Shown here: positions 8,955 to 18,558 of the stretch, in pieces | Position numbering within the stretch: position 1 is the stretch's first letter | Layout of the letters: every line of letters starts with the position of its first letter | Origin: Phaeobacter sp. A36a-5a | GTDB lineage: Bacteria; Pseudomonadota; Alphaproteobacteria; Rhodobacterales; Rhodobacteraceae | DNA: 64,000 bases | NCBI RefSeq assembly: GCF_037911135.1 | Contig: NZ_JBBLYU010000001.1 | Coordinates: 1,488,001 to 1,552,000, forward strand | Reading direction: 5' to 3' | Notes under the pieces: model-generated | The model's input: the letters and a program-made list of their open reading frames with translations, nothing else | Told to the model about the DNA's origin: nothing | The model's database searches: none | Made by a program: the position numbers and the translations under genes

Positions 8955-11900
8955 ATGGATACCAACGCTCTGAAGAAGTTCGCGCAGGCGGCGCGCAATC
9001 TGCTGATTGATCAGGTCACGGCGAAACTCGACCTTGTCCTCGATGATGCGGCACCGGCGCGGCGCGAGCACCCCAAGGCGGTCAAAGAGCTGGAGAACGC
9101 CATCGCCAGCGACGGTAAGCAACAGGTCATCGAACAGGTTGCCTATATCTGGTTCAACCGCTTCACCGCCCTGCGCTTCATGGATGCGAACGGCTACACG
9201 CAGGTGCGCGTCGTCTCCCCCGCCGAAGGGGCCACACGGCCTGAGATCCTGTCAGAGGCGATGGCGGGCAACCGGCCGGATGACGCCCCCGCCACCATCC
9301 CTGCCCTCCTCGACGGGCGCACGCCGTCTCATGATCCGCAGGCCGAGGCATACCGCCTCCTGCTCGTCCACTCCTGCAATCAGTGGCACGGGCCCATGCC
9401 CTTCCTGTTCGAGGAGATCGACGACTACACCGAACTCCTGATGCCCGAGGACCTGCTGTCCCAGACCTCCATCCTCGCCGAACTGCGCAAGGTCATGACC
9501 GAAGACGCTTGTCAGGATGTCGAGATCATCGGCTGGCTCTATCAGTTCTACATCTCGGAGAAGAAGGATCAGGTCTTCGCGGGCCTCAAGAAGAACCAGA
9601 AGATCACGGCCGAGAACATCCCCGCCGCCACGCAGCTGTTCACCCCGCATTGGATCGTCCGCTATCTGGTGGAGAACTCGCTGGGGCGGCTCTGGCTGCT
9701 GAACAATCCGCGCAGCGGGCTGGCGGCCAAGATGGACTATTACATCGCCCCCGAAGAGCCCGAGACGGACTTCCTGAAGATCACCAAGCCCGAAGAGATC
9801 CGCATCTGCGATCCGGCGGCGGGCTCGGGGCACATGCTGACCTATGCCTTTGACCTGCTCTACGCCATCTACGAGGAAGAGGGTTATGATGCGACAGAGA
9901 TCCCCGCGCTGATCCTGACGCACAACCTGACCGGGGTGGAGATCGACGACCGCGCGGGGGCGCTCGCGGCCTTTGCGCTGGCGATGAAGGCGGCGGCAAA
10001 GCTGGGGCGTCGGCGTTTTTTGCGGATGGAGGCAAAGCCCGACATCTGCGTGTTGCAGAACGTGAGCTTTACCCCTGCCGAGATGCAGGACGTCGCCGCT
10101 GTGGTGGGCAAGGATCTGTTCACCGGCGAGCTGCGCGAGACGTGTGCGCAGTTCGAGCAGGCAAAGAACTTCGGCTCGCTGATCGTGCCGAAACTGCGCG
10201 ACCCGGCAGAGACCCTGAGGGTGGTCGAGGCGCGGGATTTTGGCGGCGACCTGCTGCTGAAGGAGGTGCAGGAGCGCGTTGTCGCCGTGCTGCGCATGGC
10301 CGAGGCGCTGTCGCCGAAGTATCACGTGGTGGTCGCCAACCCCCCCTATATGGGCGGAAAAGGGATGAATAGCCAGCTTCAGGACTTTCTTAAAGACAGG
10401 TTTTCCGATGTGAAATCAGATTTGTTTTCAGCGTTCATAGTAAGAAATACACAACTATCTCTCCCAAAAGGTCAGCTGGGCTTTATGACACCGTTCGTGT
10501 GGATGTTCATTTCCTCACATGAGAAGCTGCGTTTGTTCCTATTGGAAAACAGAACAATCACGAGTTTGGTTCAGCTTGAGTATTCTGGATTTGATGGAGC
10601 AACTGTCCCAGTCTGCACATTTACGCTTGAGAATTCCCACCGCCCAGATTTTAGCGGCGGGTACATACGCCTCGCCGAATTCCGTGGCGCATCAAACCAA
10701 GGCCCGAAGACGTTAGAAGCGATTAAGTCAAAAGACTGTGGGTGGTTTTATCGAGCCACGGCTAATGATTTCAGTAAGATCCCTGGGAACCCCATCGCTT
10801 ACTGGGTGTCTGAAAAATTCCGAAACTCATTTTCAGAAAATCGGTTACTCGGTGATATTGGGCGAGCCCGTCTTGGTATGGCGACTGGAAACAATGATGT
10901 GTACTTGCGGACATGGCAGGAAGTTTCGCTTAATCGGTCTGGATATGGTTTTACGAACAGAGATAGCGCAAGGTCTTCAGGCAAAAAGTGGTTTCCTTAC
11001 AATAAAGGTGGACCATTCCGCAGATGGTACGGAAACAACTTCTTTCTCGTAAACTGGGAAGATGACGGAAAAGCACTGCAAACCACGTTGCATCCTGATG
11101 GGAAAAGAATCTGGGCACACAATTTTAATCTCGACTACATTTTTAAGTCTTGTTTGACATTCACAGCAACGAGTTCATCGTTTTTTGGAGTTCGATATTC
11201 TCCGAACGGTTTCTTGTTCGACAACAAGGGATCCTCATATTTTTCGTCTGACAAAGAAACCATACCGATCCTTGGATTGCTCGCCTCCAAGCCAGCGACA
11301 AGTGTATTGCGAGCCATAAACCCTACGATAGAATTTCAGCCCAGTGACATCAGCAACATTCCCGCAGTCGCTGAAATTTACCGCGAGGAAGTCTCGATTG
11401 GCGTGCAAGGTCTTGTCGCCGTCTCACAAACCGACTGGGACGCCTACGAAACCTCCTGGGATTTCACCACGCTCCCGCTGCTCTTGCCCGATCATCGTGG
11501 CAAGACGCTGGAGGACAGCTACACTACCCTACGCGCCCATTGGCAGTCCATGACGGTCGAGATGCAGCGGCTGGAGGAAGAGAACAACCGCATCTTCATC
11601 GACGCCTATGGTCTGCAGGACGAACTGACCCCCGAGGTGCCGATCGAGGAGATCACCCTCACCTGCAACCCCGCCTATCGCTATGGCGTGAAGGGCTCCG
11701 AGGCCGACCGCGAAACCCGCCTGCGTGCCGACACCATGGCCGAGTTCCTCTCTTATGCCGTGGGCTGCATGTTCGGGCGCTACAGCCTCGACGCGCCGGG
11801 CCTGATCCTCGCCAATCAGGGCGAGCGGCTGGAGGATTACCTCGCCCGCATCCCCGAGCCGAGCTTCATGCCCGACGCCGACAACGTCATCCCCGTGCTC

Positions 11901-12449
11901 GACGGCGACTGGTTCCCCGACGACATCACCGAACGCTTCCGCCTGTTCCTGCGCGTGAGTTTCGGCGAGACGCATTTCCGCGAGAACCTGAGGTATATCG
12001 AGGACGCCCTCGGCAAGGACATCCGCAAGTATTTCACCAAGGATTTCTACGCCGACCACGTGAGGCGCTACAAGAAGCGCCCGATCTACTGGATGGTCTC
12101 CTCCCCCAAGGGGACGTTCAACGCGCTGATCTACATGCACCGCTATCGAGCCGACACAGTGTCCGTGCTGCTCAACGACTACCTGCGCGAATTCATCACC
12201 AAGCTGGAGGGAGAGCGCGCCCGGCTGGAGAAGCTGTCCGACGATGCGACCGCCACCCAAGGCCAACGCACCAAGGCGCTGAAGGAGGCCGGCGTCGTGG
12301 CGAAACAGATCGACGAGCTGAACGAGTGGGAGCGCGAGGTGATCTTCCCGCTGGCGCAGCAGAAGATCGAGATCGACCTGGATGACGGGGTGAAGGCCAA
12401 CTATCCGAAATTCGGCACTGCCCTGAAGAAGATCGTGGGTCTCAGCTGA
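8955..12449 (+). CDS. pglX: PglX (BrxX): BREX adenine-specific DNA methyltransferase
   Basis: This 1164-residue protein methylates adenine in a short asymmetric site so that BREX can tell self from phage DNA. ATG 8955 (MDTNALKKFAQAARNLL) matches the family N-terminus; a TTG at 8946 is less likely. It has the SAM-binding motif DPAAGSGHML near residue 285 and the catalytic N6-adenine motif NPPY at 462-465. A target-recognition region of about residues 475-815 (roughly 10,375-11,400) is clearly AT-richer than its GC-rich flanks, which suggests the specificity part was exchanged by recombination. The NPPY codons contain a run of seven C residues (10,340-10,346). The stop overlaps pglZ. Confidence 0.95.
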   Translation: MDTNALKKFAQAARNLLIDQVTAKLDLVLDDAAPARREHPKAVKELENAIASDGKQQVIEQVAYIWFNRFTALRFMDANGYTQVRVVSPAEGATRPEILSEAMAGNRPDDAPATIPALLDGRTPSHDPQAEAYRLLLVHSCNQWHGPMPFLFEEIDDYTELLMPEDLLSQTSILAELRKVMTEDACQDVEIIGWLYQFYISEKKDQVFAGLKKNQKITAENIPAATQLFTPHWIVRYLVENSLGRLWLLNNPRSGLAAKMDYYIAPEEPETDFLKITKPEEIRICDPAAGSGHMLTYAFDLLYAIYEEEGYDATEIPALILTHNLTGVEIDDRAGALAAFALAMKAAAKLGRRRFLRMEAKPDICVLQNVSFTPAEMQDVAAVVGKDLFTGELRETCAQFEQAKNFGSLIVPKLRDPAETLRVVEARDFGGDLLLKEVQERVVAVLRMAEALSPKYHVVVANPPYMGGKGMNSQLQDFLKDRFSDVKSDLFSAFIVRNTQLSLPKGQLGFMTPFVWMFISSHEKLRLFLLENRTITSLVQLEYSGFDGATVPVCTFTLENSHRPDFSGGYIRLAEFRGASNQGPKTLEAIKSKDCGWFYRATANDFSKIPGNPIAYWVSEKFRNSFSENRLLGDIGRARLGMATGNNDVYLRTWQEVSLNRSGYGFTNRDSARSSGKKWFPYNKGGPFRRWYGNNFFLVNWEDDGKALQTTLHPDGKRIWAHNFNLDYIFKSCLTFTATSSSFFGVRYSPNGFLFDNKGSSYFSSDKETIPILGLLASKPATSVLRAINPTIEFQPSDISNIPAVAEIYREEVSIGVQGLVAVSQTDWDAYETSWDFTTLPLLLPDHRGKTLEDSYTTLRAHWQSMTVEMQRLEEENNRIFIDAYGLQDELTPEVPIEEITLTCNPAYRYGVKGSEADRETRLRADTMAEFLSYAVGCMFGRYSLDAPGLILANQGERLEDYLARIPEPSFMPDADNVIPVLDGDWFPDDITERFRLFLRVSFGETHFRENLRYIEDALGKDIRKYFTKDFYADHVRRYKKRPIYWMVSSPKGTFNALIYMHRYRADTVSVLLNDYLREFITKLEGERARLEKLSDDATATQGQRTKALKEAGVVAKQIDELNEWEREVIFPLAQQKIEIDLDDGVKANYPKFGTALKKIVGLS

Positions 12450-14944
12450 TGTCAGATCGCATTCAAGCCGGGCTCGCGCGGCTGTTCGAGGAACACCGGA
12501 TCGTCTTTTGGTACGACACCGCCCGCGACATGCGCGCGGCCTTTGAGGCGGCGGATCCGCCGGGGGTCGAGAAGGTCGAGATCGCCAACAACGAATTCGG
12601 CCTTAAGTACCGGATCCTGCGACAGGAGCCCAAGCAGAAGTTCCTGATCTATAAGGACGGCCCGGAGCCGGAGATGACCGACAACTGGCTGCTGGACGTG
12701 CAGCTTGCTACGGCGGTGTTCAAGGCCGATCAAGCGGCGATCTGGCTGGCCGAACTTGGCCTGCCCACGCAGTTCGAGGATGTGGTGCGCGACCATATGG
12801 AGTTCTATCGCTCCAAGGGGCGCATCGAGCATCTGAAGCGGCTGCTCACCCCGTCCGACACCAAGACCGACGTCCTGCGCCGGATGCTGACCGTCTGCGC
12901 CGGTGCGGAAGGCGCGCTCGACACGGTTATCGAGGCGCTGTTGGGGGAGTTGGCTTCAGGGCGGGACGACGCGCTGCGGCTCATGGACCGCGCCGGCCTG
13001 ACAGCGTTCTTTTGGACGCAGGTCGAAAACGCTTACGGCTATGTATCCGACGAGCCCGATTTCGAGGATTTCGCCATCACCCTGTTCCAGTCCTGCTACT
13101 GCCGGGCGTTGGACGAGGACGGCAAGCTGAATGCCGAGGCGCTGCTGGTCTTCCGTCGCTGGAAGAACAATCGTCATGGCGCCGAGGCATTCGAGGCCCT
13201 GAGCCGCAAATACCAAGACATCCTGCAGATTCCCGAGGACTTGCAAGGCCGCGAGATCAAGCCTCTGCGCGCTATCGACCATTTTGAAGAGATTGATCGT
13301 CAGATCATCCGCAAGCTGGTTGCGGAGATGTCGAGCCAGACGGTGTCGTCCGCCGAAGTGCTGAAGACCGTCAGAGAACGCCGCCAAAGCCATTGGTATC
13401 CGATCTACCGCGATGTCTATGAGGCCATCGGATATGCCACGGAATTCCAGCAGGTCCTCGCCGAGGCAACGCTGTCCATGACCTCCCCTGCCGAGGGGGT
13501 GAAGCGGTACGTGTCGAGCTGGTTCAAGATCGACCAGCTCTATCGTAAGTTCATCTACCACATGCAGAAAAGCGGACAGGCGTCGCTGTTGGGATCGTTG
13601 TTCGAGAGCGTCGAGAACCGCTATACCACAAACTTTCTTTTGACGGTCAATGACGCTTGGCAGGATCAGGTCGCAAAGCTGTCCGACTGGGCGGTGCCCG
13701 GTTATCCGAAGCAAACGGATTTCTACCGCGATCAGGCCGCTGAGTACCGACGCCGGGACCAAAAGGTCGTTGTGATCATCTCGGATGCGCTGCGCTTTGA
13801 AGTGGCCGAAGAATGCCAGCGTGAGATCCGCAAGCTGCCCCGATATGATGCGGAACTGAAGCCGATGATCTCGACTCTACCCAGTTACACGCAGCTCGGC
13901 ATGGCCGCACTGCTGCCGAACCAAGATTTGATCCTGTCGGGCGATAGCGCCGTGTCGTCCTTTGGCGAGCCCACGCAGGGCACCACGAACAGACAGAAGA
14001 TCCTTGGGAAGGGGCGCGCTGGCGATAAAGCGAAGGCCATGAAGGCAGAAGACTTCATGAATATGAAGGCCGATGAGGGCAAGGCGCTCTTCCGTGACCA
14101 TGATATCCTGTACCTCTATCATAACCGCATCGACATCATCGGCGACAAGCTGGCAACCGAGGACCGCGTGACCGAGGCCGCTGAAGATGCCATCGAGGAC
14201 CTCACAAAGCTGGTCCGCAAGCTGACAACCGCAAATTTTTCGAACATCTTGATCACCGCGGATCATGGTTTTCTCTATCAGCACCGCCTGTTGGACGAGA
14301 CCGACTTCTCTGTTGCCGACCCCACAGGTTCGGAGATCCTGTTCAAGAACCGACGCTTCGTCATTGGTAGCGGGTTGAATGAAACCGCTGGCATGAAGAA
14401 GTTCTCGTCAGCAGAGCTCGGTCTGTCTGGTGACCTCGACGTGCTGATCCCCAACTCCATCAACCGGATGCGGGCAAAAGGCGCTGGAAGCCGATTTGTC
14501 CATGGCGGCGCATCGCTGCAGGAGGTTGTCGTCCCTGTTCTGAAGGTTGGTAAACGGCGCGAAGCGGATGTGGGCAAGGTTGATGTCCAGATCATCGTCC
14601 CCGGTCGCAGCCTGATCTCATCTGGCCAGACGGCAGTGACTCTCTATCAGGCACAGGCCGTTTCGGAAAAACAGCAGCAGCGCGATCTTTTGACTGGCAT
14701 TTATGCCAGCGATGGCACTCTGATCTCGGATGAGCACCAGTTGACCTTCGATTTCACCTCGGAGAATGCCCGAGAGCGAGAGCTGCCGATTAAGTTCCTG
14801 CTGTCGCGCGAAGCGGACCAGTTCAATGACCAGGATGTCTTCCTGAAATTGCGACAACGTATCGGCAAGACCAGCCATTACGAAGACTATGCCAACCATC
14901 GCTTTCAGTTGCGCCGTGGCATCACCACAGATTTCGATTTTTAA
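12449..14944 (+). CDS. pglZ: PglZ (BrxZ): BREX alkaline-phosphatase-superfamily protein
   Basis: This 831-residue protein has a PglZ domain at about residues 430-700. Visible metal-site segments are VVIISDALRFEVAEE near residue 435 and ITADHGFLYQHRLL near residue 605, as in the alkaline phosphatase superfamily. PglZ is present in nearly all BREX types and partners PglX. The start codon overlaps the pglX stop (TGATG), so translation is coupled. Length and order fit type I BREX, with no frameshift visible. Confidence 0.94.
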   Translation: MSDRIQAGLARLFEEHRIVFWYDTARDMRAAFEAADPPGVEKVEIANNEFGLKYRILRQEPKQKFLIYKDGPEPEMTDNWLLDVQLATAVFKADQAAIWLAELGLPTQFEDVVRDHMEFYRSKGRIEHLKRLLTPSDTKTDVLRRMLTVCAGAEGALDTVIEALLGELASGRDDALRLMDRAGLTAFFWTQVENAYGYVSDEPDFEDFAITLFQSCYCRALDEDGKLNAEALLVFRRWKNNRHGAEAFEALSRKYQDILQIPEDLQGREIKPLRAIDHFEEIDRQIIRKLVAEMSSQTVSSAEVLKTVRERRQSHWYPIYRDVYEAIGYATEFQQVLAEATLSMTSPAEGVKRYVSSWFKIDQLYRKFIYHMQKSGQASLLGSLFESVENRYTTNFLLTVNDAWQDQVAKLSDWAVPGYPKQTDFYRDQAAEYRRRDQKVVVIISDALRFEVAEECQREIRKLPRYDAELKPMISTLPSYTQLGMAALLPNQDLILSGDSAVSSFGEPTQGTTNRQKILGKGRAGDKAKAMKAEDFMNMKADEGKALFRDHDILYLYHNRIDIIGDKLATEDRVTEAAEDAIEDLTKLVRKLTTANFSNILITADHGFLYQHRLLDETDFSVADPTGSEILFKNRRFVIGSGLNETAGMKKFSSAELGLSGDLDVLIPNSINRMRAKGAGSRFVHGGASLQEVVVPVLKVGKRREADVGKVDVQIIVPGRSLISSGQTAVTLYQAQAVSEKQQQRDLLTGIYASDGTLISDEHQLTFDFTSENARERELPIKFLLSREADQFNDQDVFLKLRQRIGKTSHYEDYANHRFQLRRGITTDFDF

Positions 14945-14953
14945 GGAGCGGGC

Positions 14954-17014
14954 ATGGGGTCTCTCGACGACAAGATCAACGAACATTTCGCAGGTTATGT
15001 GGTCCGCAAGGATCTGGTGAAAGCTGTCAAAGGCAATGCGATCGTCCCAACCTATGTGCTGGAATACCTGCTTGGCCAATACTGCGCGACCGATGACGAG
15101 GCTTCTATCCAAAGCGGCATCGAGACGGTCAAGGACATCTTGCGCAAGCACTATGTGCATCGCAACGAAGCCGGCTTGATCCAGTCCACGATCAAGGAAA
15201 AAGGCCGCTACAAAGTCATCGATCAGATCAGTGTCGCGCTGAATGAAAAGACAGACAGCTACGAGGCGGTATTTGACAACCTTGGCATCAAGAAGGTCGC
15301 CGTGGACAGCGGCACGGTAAAGGCCCACCCGAAGCTCTTGGTGACCAGTGTCTGGTGCATCGCCGATGTGCAGTATGAATTCTCTGAAGATGCCCGGACC
15401 TCCCCGTGGGTGTTGGAATCCATCAAGCCGATCCAAATCGCCCGCGTTGATTATGACGGCTACAAAGAGGCCCGCGGCCAGTTCAGCAAGGATGAGTGGA
15501 TCGACCTGCTCATGCAATCCATCGGCTTCAACCCTGAAGCTTTCGGACGCCGCAGCAAGCTTTTGCAACTGATGCGTCTGATCCCGTTTGTCGAACGGAA
15601 TTACAACATCATCGAGCTCGGGCCAAAGGGAACCGGCAAGTCGCATATCTATTCTGAATTCTCGCCGCATGGACAGTTGATATCCGGGGGCGAAGTGACA
15701 ATCCCGAAGCTGTTTGTGAACAACTCCAACGGGCGGATCGGGCTTGTCGGCTATTGGGATGTGGTGGCTTTCGATGAATTTGCCGGGCGCGAGAAAACCG
15801 CAAACAAAGCGCTTGTCGACATCATGAAGAACTACATGGCCAATAAGACCTTCTCCAGGGGGGTGAACCCCATGGGGGCGGAAGCCAGCTTTGCCTTTGT
15901 CGGCAACACCGATCACAACGTGCCCTACATGCTGAAAAACAGCGACCTGTTTGAAGCCCTGCCTCCGCAGTTCCACGATAGCGCCTTCATCGACCGCCTA
16001 CATGCCTATCTGCCGGGTTGGGAGATCGATGTGATCCGCGGCGAGATGTTCACAAACGGCTACGGGTTCATCGTCGACTACCTGGCCGAGATCCTGCGCC
16101 ATCTGCGCCAGGAAGACTTCTCAAATCGCCCCGACCAGCACTTCAGCGTGAGTGAAAAGATATCTACCCGAGATCGGGATGCCATCTACAAAACCATGTC
16201 GGGCATGCTGAAGGTCATCTTCCCGGCCGGCGGCGAAAGAGCCGAAGACGTCGAGGAGCTGCTCAAGCTGGCCATGGAAAGCCGAAAAAGGGTCAAGGAT
16301 CAACTTCTCAGGATTGATACCACCTATCCAGACGTGGACTTCTTCTATTCTGGCAGAGACGGCAAGAAGCAACATATTCAGACTGTTGAAGAGCAGGAGT
16401 TCCCGCAGTTCTATCACCGCAAACCGGCACCCGACCTGGGAGAATTGGAAGGCTCTGAGACAGACGAGGAGGTTGTCGAGACTGCCGATACGTCGTCAGA
16501 GCCGACGAGCGCCCCAGAGAAACCGCTGCCAGAAGAAGGACATCACGTTTTCGCCGAAAACCGTAAAGGTGTCAGCTACGACAAGCTTTTCGGCCACTAC
16601 ACCGACGGTGCCACGCGGATCATCGTGACAGACCCATATATTCGCTACTTCTATCAAATCCGGAACATGATGGAGTTGGTCGAAATGGTCATTCGACGGA
16701 AAGCCCCGGAGGATCAAGTCTCCATTCACCTCGTGACGGGACCACATGACGGTGACATTCAGAGACAGCGTGACCTATTGGAAAGCATCACCGAAGCCTG
16801 TATAGGCTCCGGTGTGGAATTCACCTGGGCATTCGATACCTCTGGCACCGCTCATGCCCGCGACATTGTGACAGACACCGGCTGGAAAATCGTTCTCGAT
16901 CGCGGACTGGACATCTTCCAGGCACCGCTGCGTCGGGAAGGTTTCAATCTTGGTGATCGCCTTCAGGAGCATCGCATGTTGAAAGGGTTTTATGTAACGT
17001 ATGTGAGGCAGTGA
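14954..17014 (+). CDS. brxL: BrxL: AAA+ BREX effector with apparent MIT_C/PLD-like C-terminus
   Basis: This 686-residue protein has AAGGAG upstream of its ATG. Walker A GPKGTGKSH is at about 223-231 and Walker B VVAFDEFAG at about 271-279, typical of the BrxL AAA+ core that forms DNA-binding rings in type I BREX. After an acidic linker (about 480-540), residues 545-686 do not resemble the usual Lon-like domain. They show a MIT_C-type (PF16565, PLD-like fold) pattern: ITVDPYIR-like VTDPYIRYFYQIRN, then HARDIVTDTGWKIVLDRGLD and FQAP. The family assignment of this tail is made by eye. It ends the BREX operon. Confidence 0.9.
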   Translation: MGSLDDKINEHFAGYVVRKDLVKAVKGNAIVPTYVLEYLLGQYCATDDEASIQSGIETVKDILRKHYVHRNEAGLIQSTIKEKGRYKVIDQISVALNEKTDSYEAVFDNLGIKKVAVDSGTVKAHPKLLVTSVWCIADVQYEFSEDARTSPWVLESIKPIQIARVDYDGYKEARGQFSKDEWIDLLMQSIGFNPEAFGRRSKLLQLMRLIPFVERNYNIIELGPKGTGKSHIYSEFSPHGQLISGGEVTIPKLFVNNSNGRIGLVGYWDVVAFDEFAGREKTANKALVDIMKNYMANKTFSRGVNPMGAEASFAFVGNTDHNVPYMLKNSDLFEALPPQFHDSAFIDRLHAYLPGWEIDVIRGEMFTNGYGFIVDYLAEILRHLRQEDFSNRPDQHFSVSEKISTRDRDAIYKTMSGMLKVIFPAGGERAEDVEELLKLAMESRKRVKDQLLRIDTTYPDVDFFYSGRDGKKQHIQTVEEQEFPQFYHRKPAPDLGELEGSETDEEVVETADTSSEPTSAPEKPLPEEGHHVFAENRKGVSYDKLFGHYTDGATRIIVTDPYIRYFYQIRNMMELVEMVIRRKAPEDQVSIHLVTGPHDGDIQRQRDLLESITEACIGSGVEFTWAFDTSGTAHARDIVTDTGWKIVLDRGLDIFQAPLRREGFNLGDRLQEHRMLKGFYVTYVRQ

Positions 17015-17266
17015 ACGGCCCATTGCGGCCACTCGTCAGCTACTTCGGTTGCTGCGGCGCAGCCTGCGAGAACAGCCATTCGCTGCAAGTGCGAAGTCGA
17101 ACCGACTGCGAACTGGTTGTTGGTGGCATCGACCTCCGCCGCCGTTACTACATTGCCCGTCGCTTAATCAGCCCACATCTGTCCTCATGCGGTGCGTTGG
17201 GTTTTGGATGGCGGATCATCACATAGCTGTGTATTGGTACCACAAGTGAAGGTTGGAGAAGCATTT

Positions 17267-18103
17267 TTGTCTTTTGTAGAAAACCAACGCGCGGCTCAGC
17301 AGCAATTTTCGATGCTCCATCAGAAGAAAGATCAGGTGATCCTGATTCATTACTCTTGCGAGAGCTTCTATGATTCTGAAGACAGGCGCACACCCAGAAT
17401 AACATCGATTGCATGCCGCAATTTTGGGAATGGGCAGACACGTTCTTTCTCAATCCACCAAATTTCGGAACTGCCAAAGTTTGCAGGTAAGGATGCATGG
17501 GATATCTATGACGATATAGAGAAAGAGCTCTTGGATCAGTTCTTCGATTATGTTCGAGCACACGTTGCCCATGCGCTTTGGGTCCACTGGAATATGCGGG
17601 ACATAAACTATGGCTTCCAGGCGATTGAACACCGCTACGAAGTCTTGGGAGGTGCGCCGGTAGAGGTTCCCGATGAGAAGAAATTCGATCTCGCGCGCAT
17701 GTTTGTTGCGAGATACGGCAAGCGCTACGCTGGGCACCCTCGCCTCGAAAGTATTATGAAGATCAACAAGATAACCGATAAAGACTTTTTGTCAGGCAAA
17801 GACGAGGCTTACGCCTTCAAGGATCGAAAGTTTCTTGCGCTGCATCAAAGCACACTAAGGAAAGCCGACGTAATTTCGAGTCTGCTTGAAGCAGAAATCG
17901 CCGGAAATCTAAAAACGAAAGCGAAATGGTGGGATGTTCACGGCGGGTCCGTACGATTCTTATGGGAGAAGTATATTTGGACTCCCGCCGGGCAAGTCGT
18001 TTCCGCGCTGGTAATCGTCCTCGCGCTAACCGAGTGGTTTTATCCAGATGCTAAGCACGACTTCGCGGCATGGGTAAAAGGCTTCGAAAAGACGACCGAT
18101 TGA
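17267..18103 (+). CDS. Unrecognised protein with C-terminal membrane segment, between BREX and Kiwa
   Basis: The protein has about 279 residues if it starts at TTG 17267, which is chosen because GGAGAAG lies eight bases upstream; GTG starts at 17246 and 17192 are in frame. I do not recognise the family. The N-terminal half begins with a beta strand (QVILIHYSCESF) and has ALWVHWNMRDINYGF near residue 110, which loosely recalls the first two motifs of DEDD exonucleases. Near the C-terminus, STLRKADVISSLL is followed by a hydrophobic segment (VVSALVIVLALTEWF) that likely anchors it in the membrane. Its position between two phage-defence systems, in the same direction, suggests a defence or accessory role. 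Confidence 0.7.
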   Translation: MSFVENQRAAQQQFSMLHQKKDQVILIHYSCESFYDSEDRRTPRITSIACRNFGNGQTRSFSIHQISELPKFAGKDAWDIYDDIEKELLDQFFDYVRAHVAHALWVHWNMRDINYGFQAIEHRYEVLGGAPVEVPDEKKFDLARMFVARYGKRYAGHPRLESIMKINKITDKDFLSGKDEAYAFKDRKFLALHQSTLRKADVISSLLEAEIAGNLKTKAKWWDVHGGSVRFLWEKYIWTPAGQVVSALVIVLALTEWFYPDAKHDFAAWVKGFEKTTD

Positions 18104-18373
18104 CCTGTGCACTACCGCCATTCTTGCCAAGTGCCGCCAACTCGCACTCTCCGCCCTGACTGCTGGACGGGTAGCGACCGGCCCAGATCAGACTTTCAGC
18201 TGCCATCTCGGCAGCACCTGAAAGCAGCCGTTCGTGCAGTTCGCAGCAATACCAGTTGGTGATGTATGTTCCCACTCAACAATAGGTAAAAGGTCAAAAG
18301 CACACTATAGATTTCACCCGGAAGGCGTGTATTCTTTAGGGGTAACTGGGTAGGGAAGCGAGTATCGGTTTAG

Positions 18374-18544
18374 ATGGTTTCTTGGAATTCAAACGGCGAT
18401 CGTTCGGATTATGCGGTCACTCACGACGATATTTCTGAGGAAATGGGTTTCTGGGTCGATGAGCTGGACAGCCTAATTGGATGCCTGACAGGCACTAAAC
18501 AAGGTGGGCGCCCAATTAGGCGAGGATCACTCCATGCTGTCTGA
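18374..18544 (+). CDS. Possible 56-residue small protein upstream of kwaA
   Basis: The open frame from ATG 18374 to TGA 18542-18544 encodes an acidic small protein starting MVSWNSNGDRSDYAVTHDDI. It ends 14 bases before the kwaA start and could be translationally coupled to it. I see no strong ribosome site and no known family. It may simply be leader sequence of the Kiwa transcript. Confidence 0.3.
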   Translation: MVSWNSNGDRSDYAVTHDDISEEMGFWVDELDSLIGCLTGTKQGGRPIRRGSLHAV

Positions 18545-18558
18545 CGCGATGGTCCTGC

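Noticed and set aside
9252-10325. 357-residue antisense frame inside pglX
   Set aside because: It is a shadow of high-GC pglX codons. The plus strand carries clear methyltransferase motifs.
14618-15976. 452-residue antisense frame over pglZ and brxL
   Set aside because: Shadow of two well-supported genes. No start signal or family pattern.
17233-17247. ATTGGTACC plus CAAG, similar to the tRNA-Leu 3' end, as a left attachment site
   Set aside because: Only nine contiguous bases match and an extra base breaks the alignment. The site would also leave BREX outside the element.
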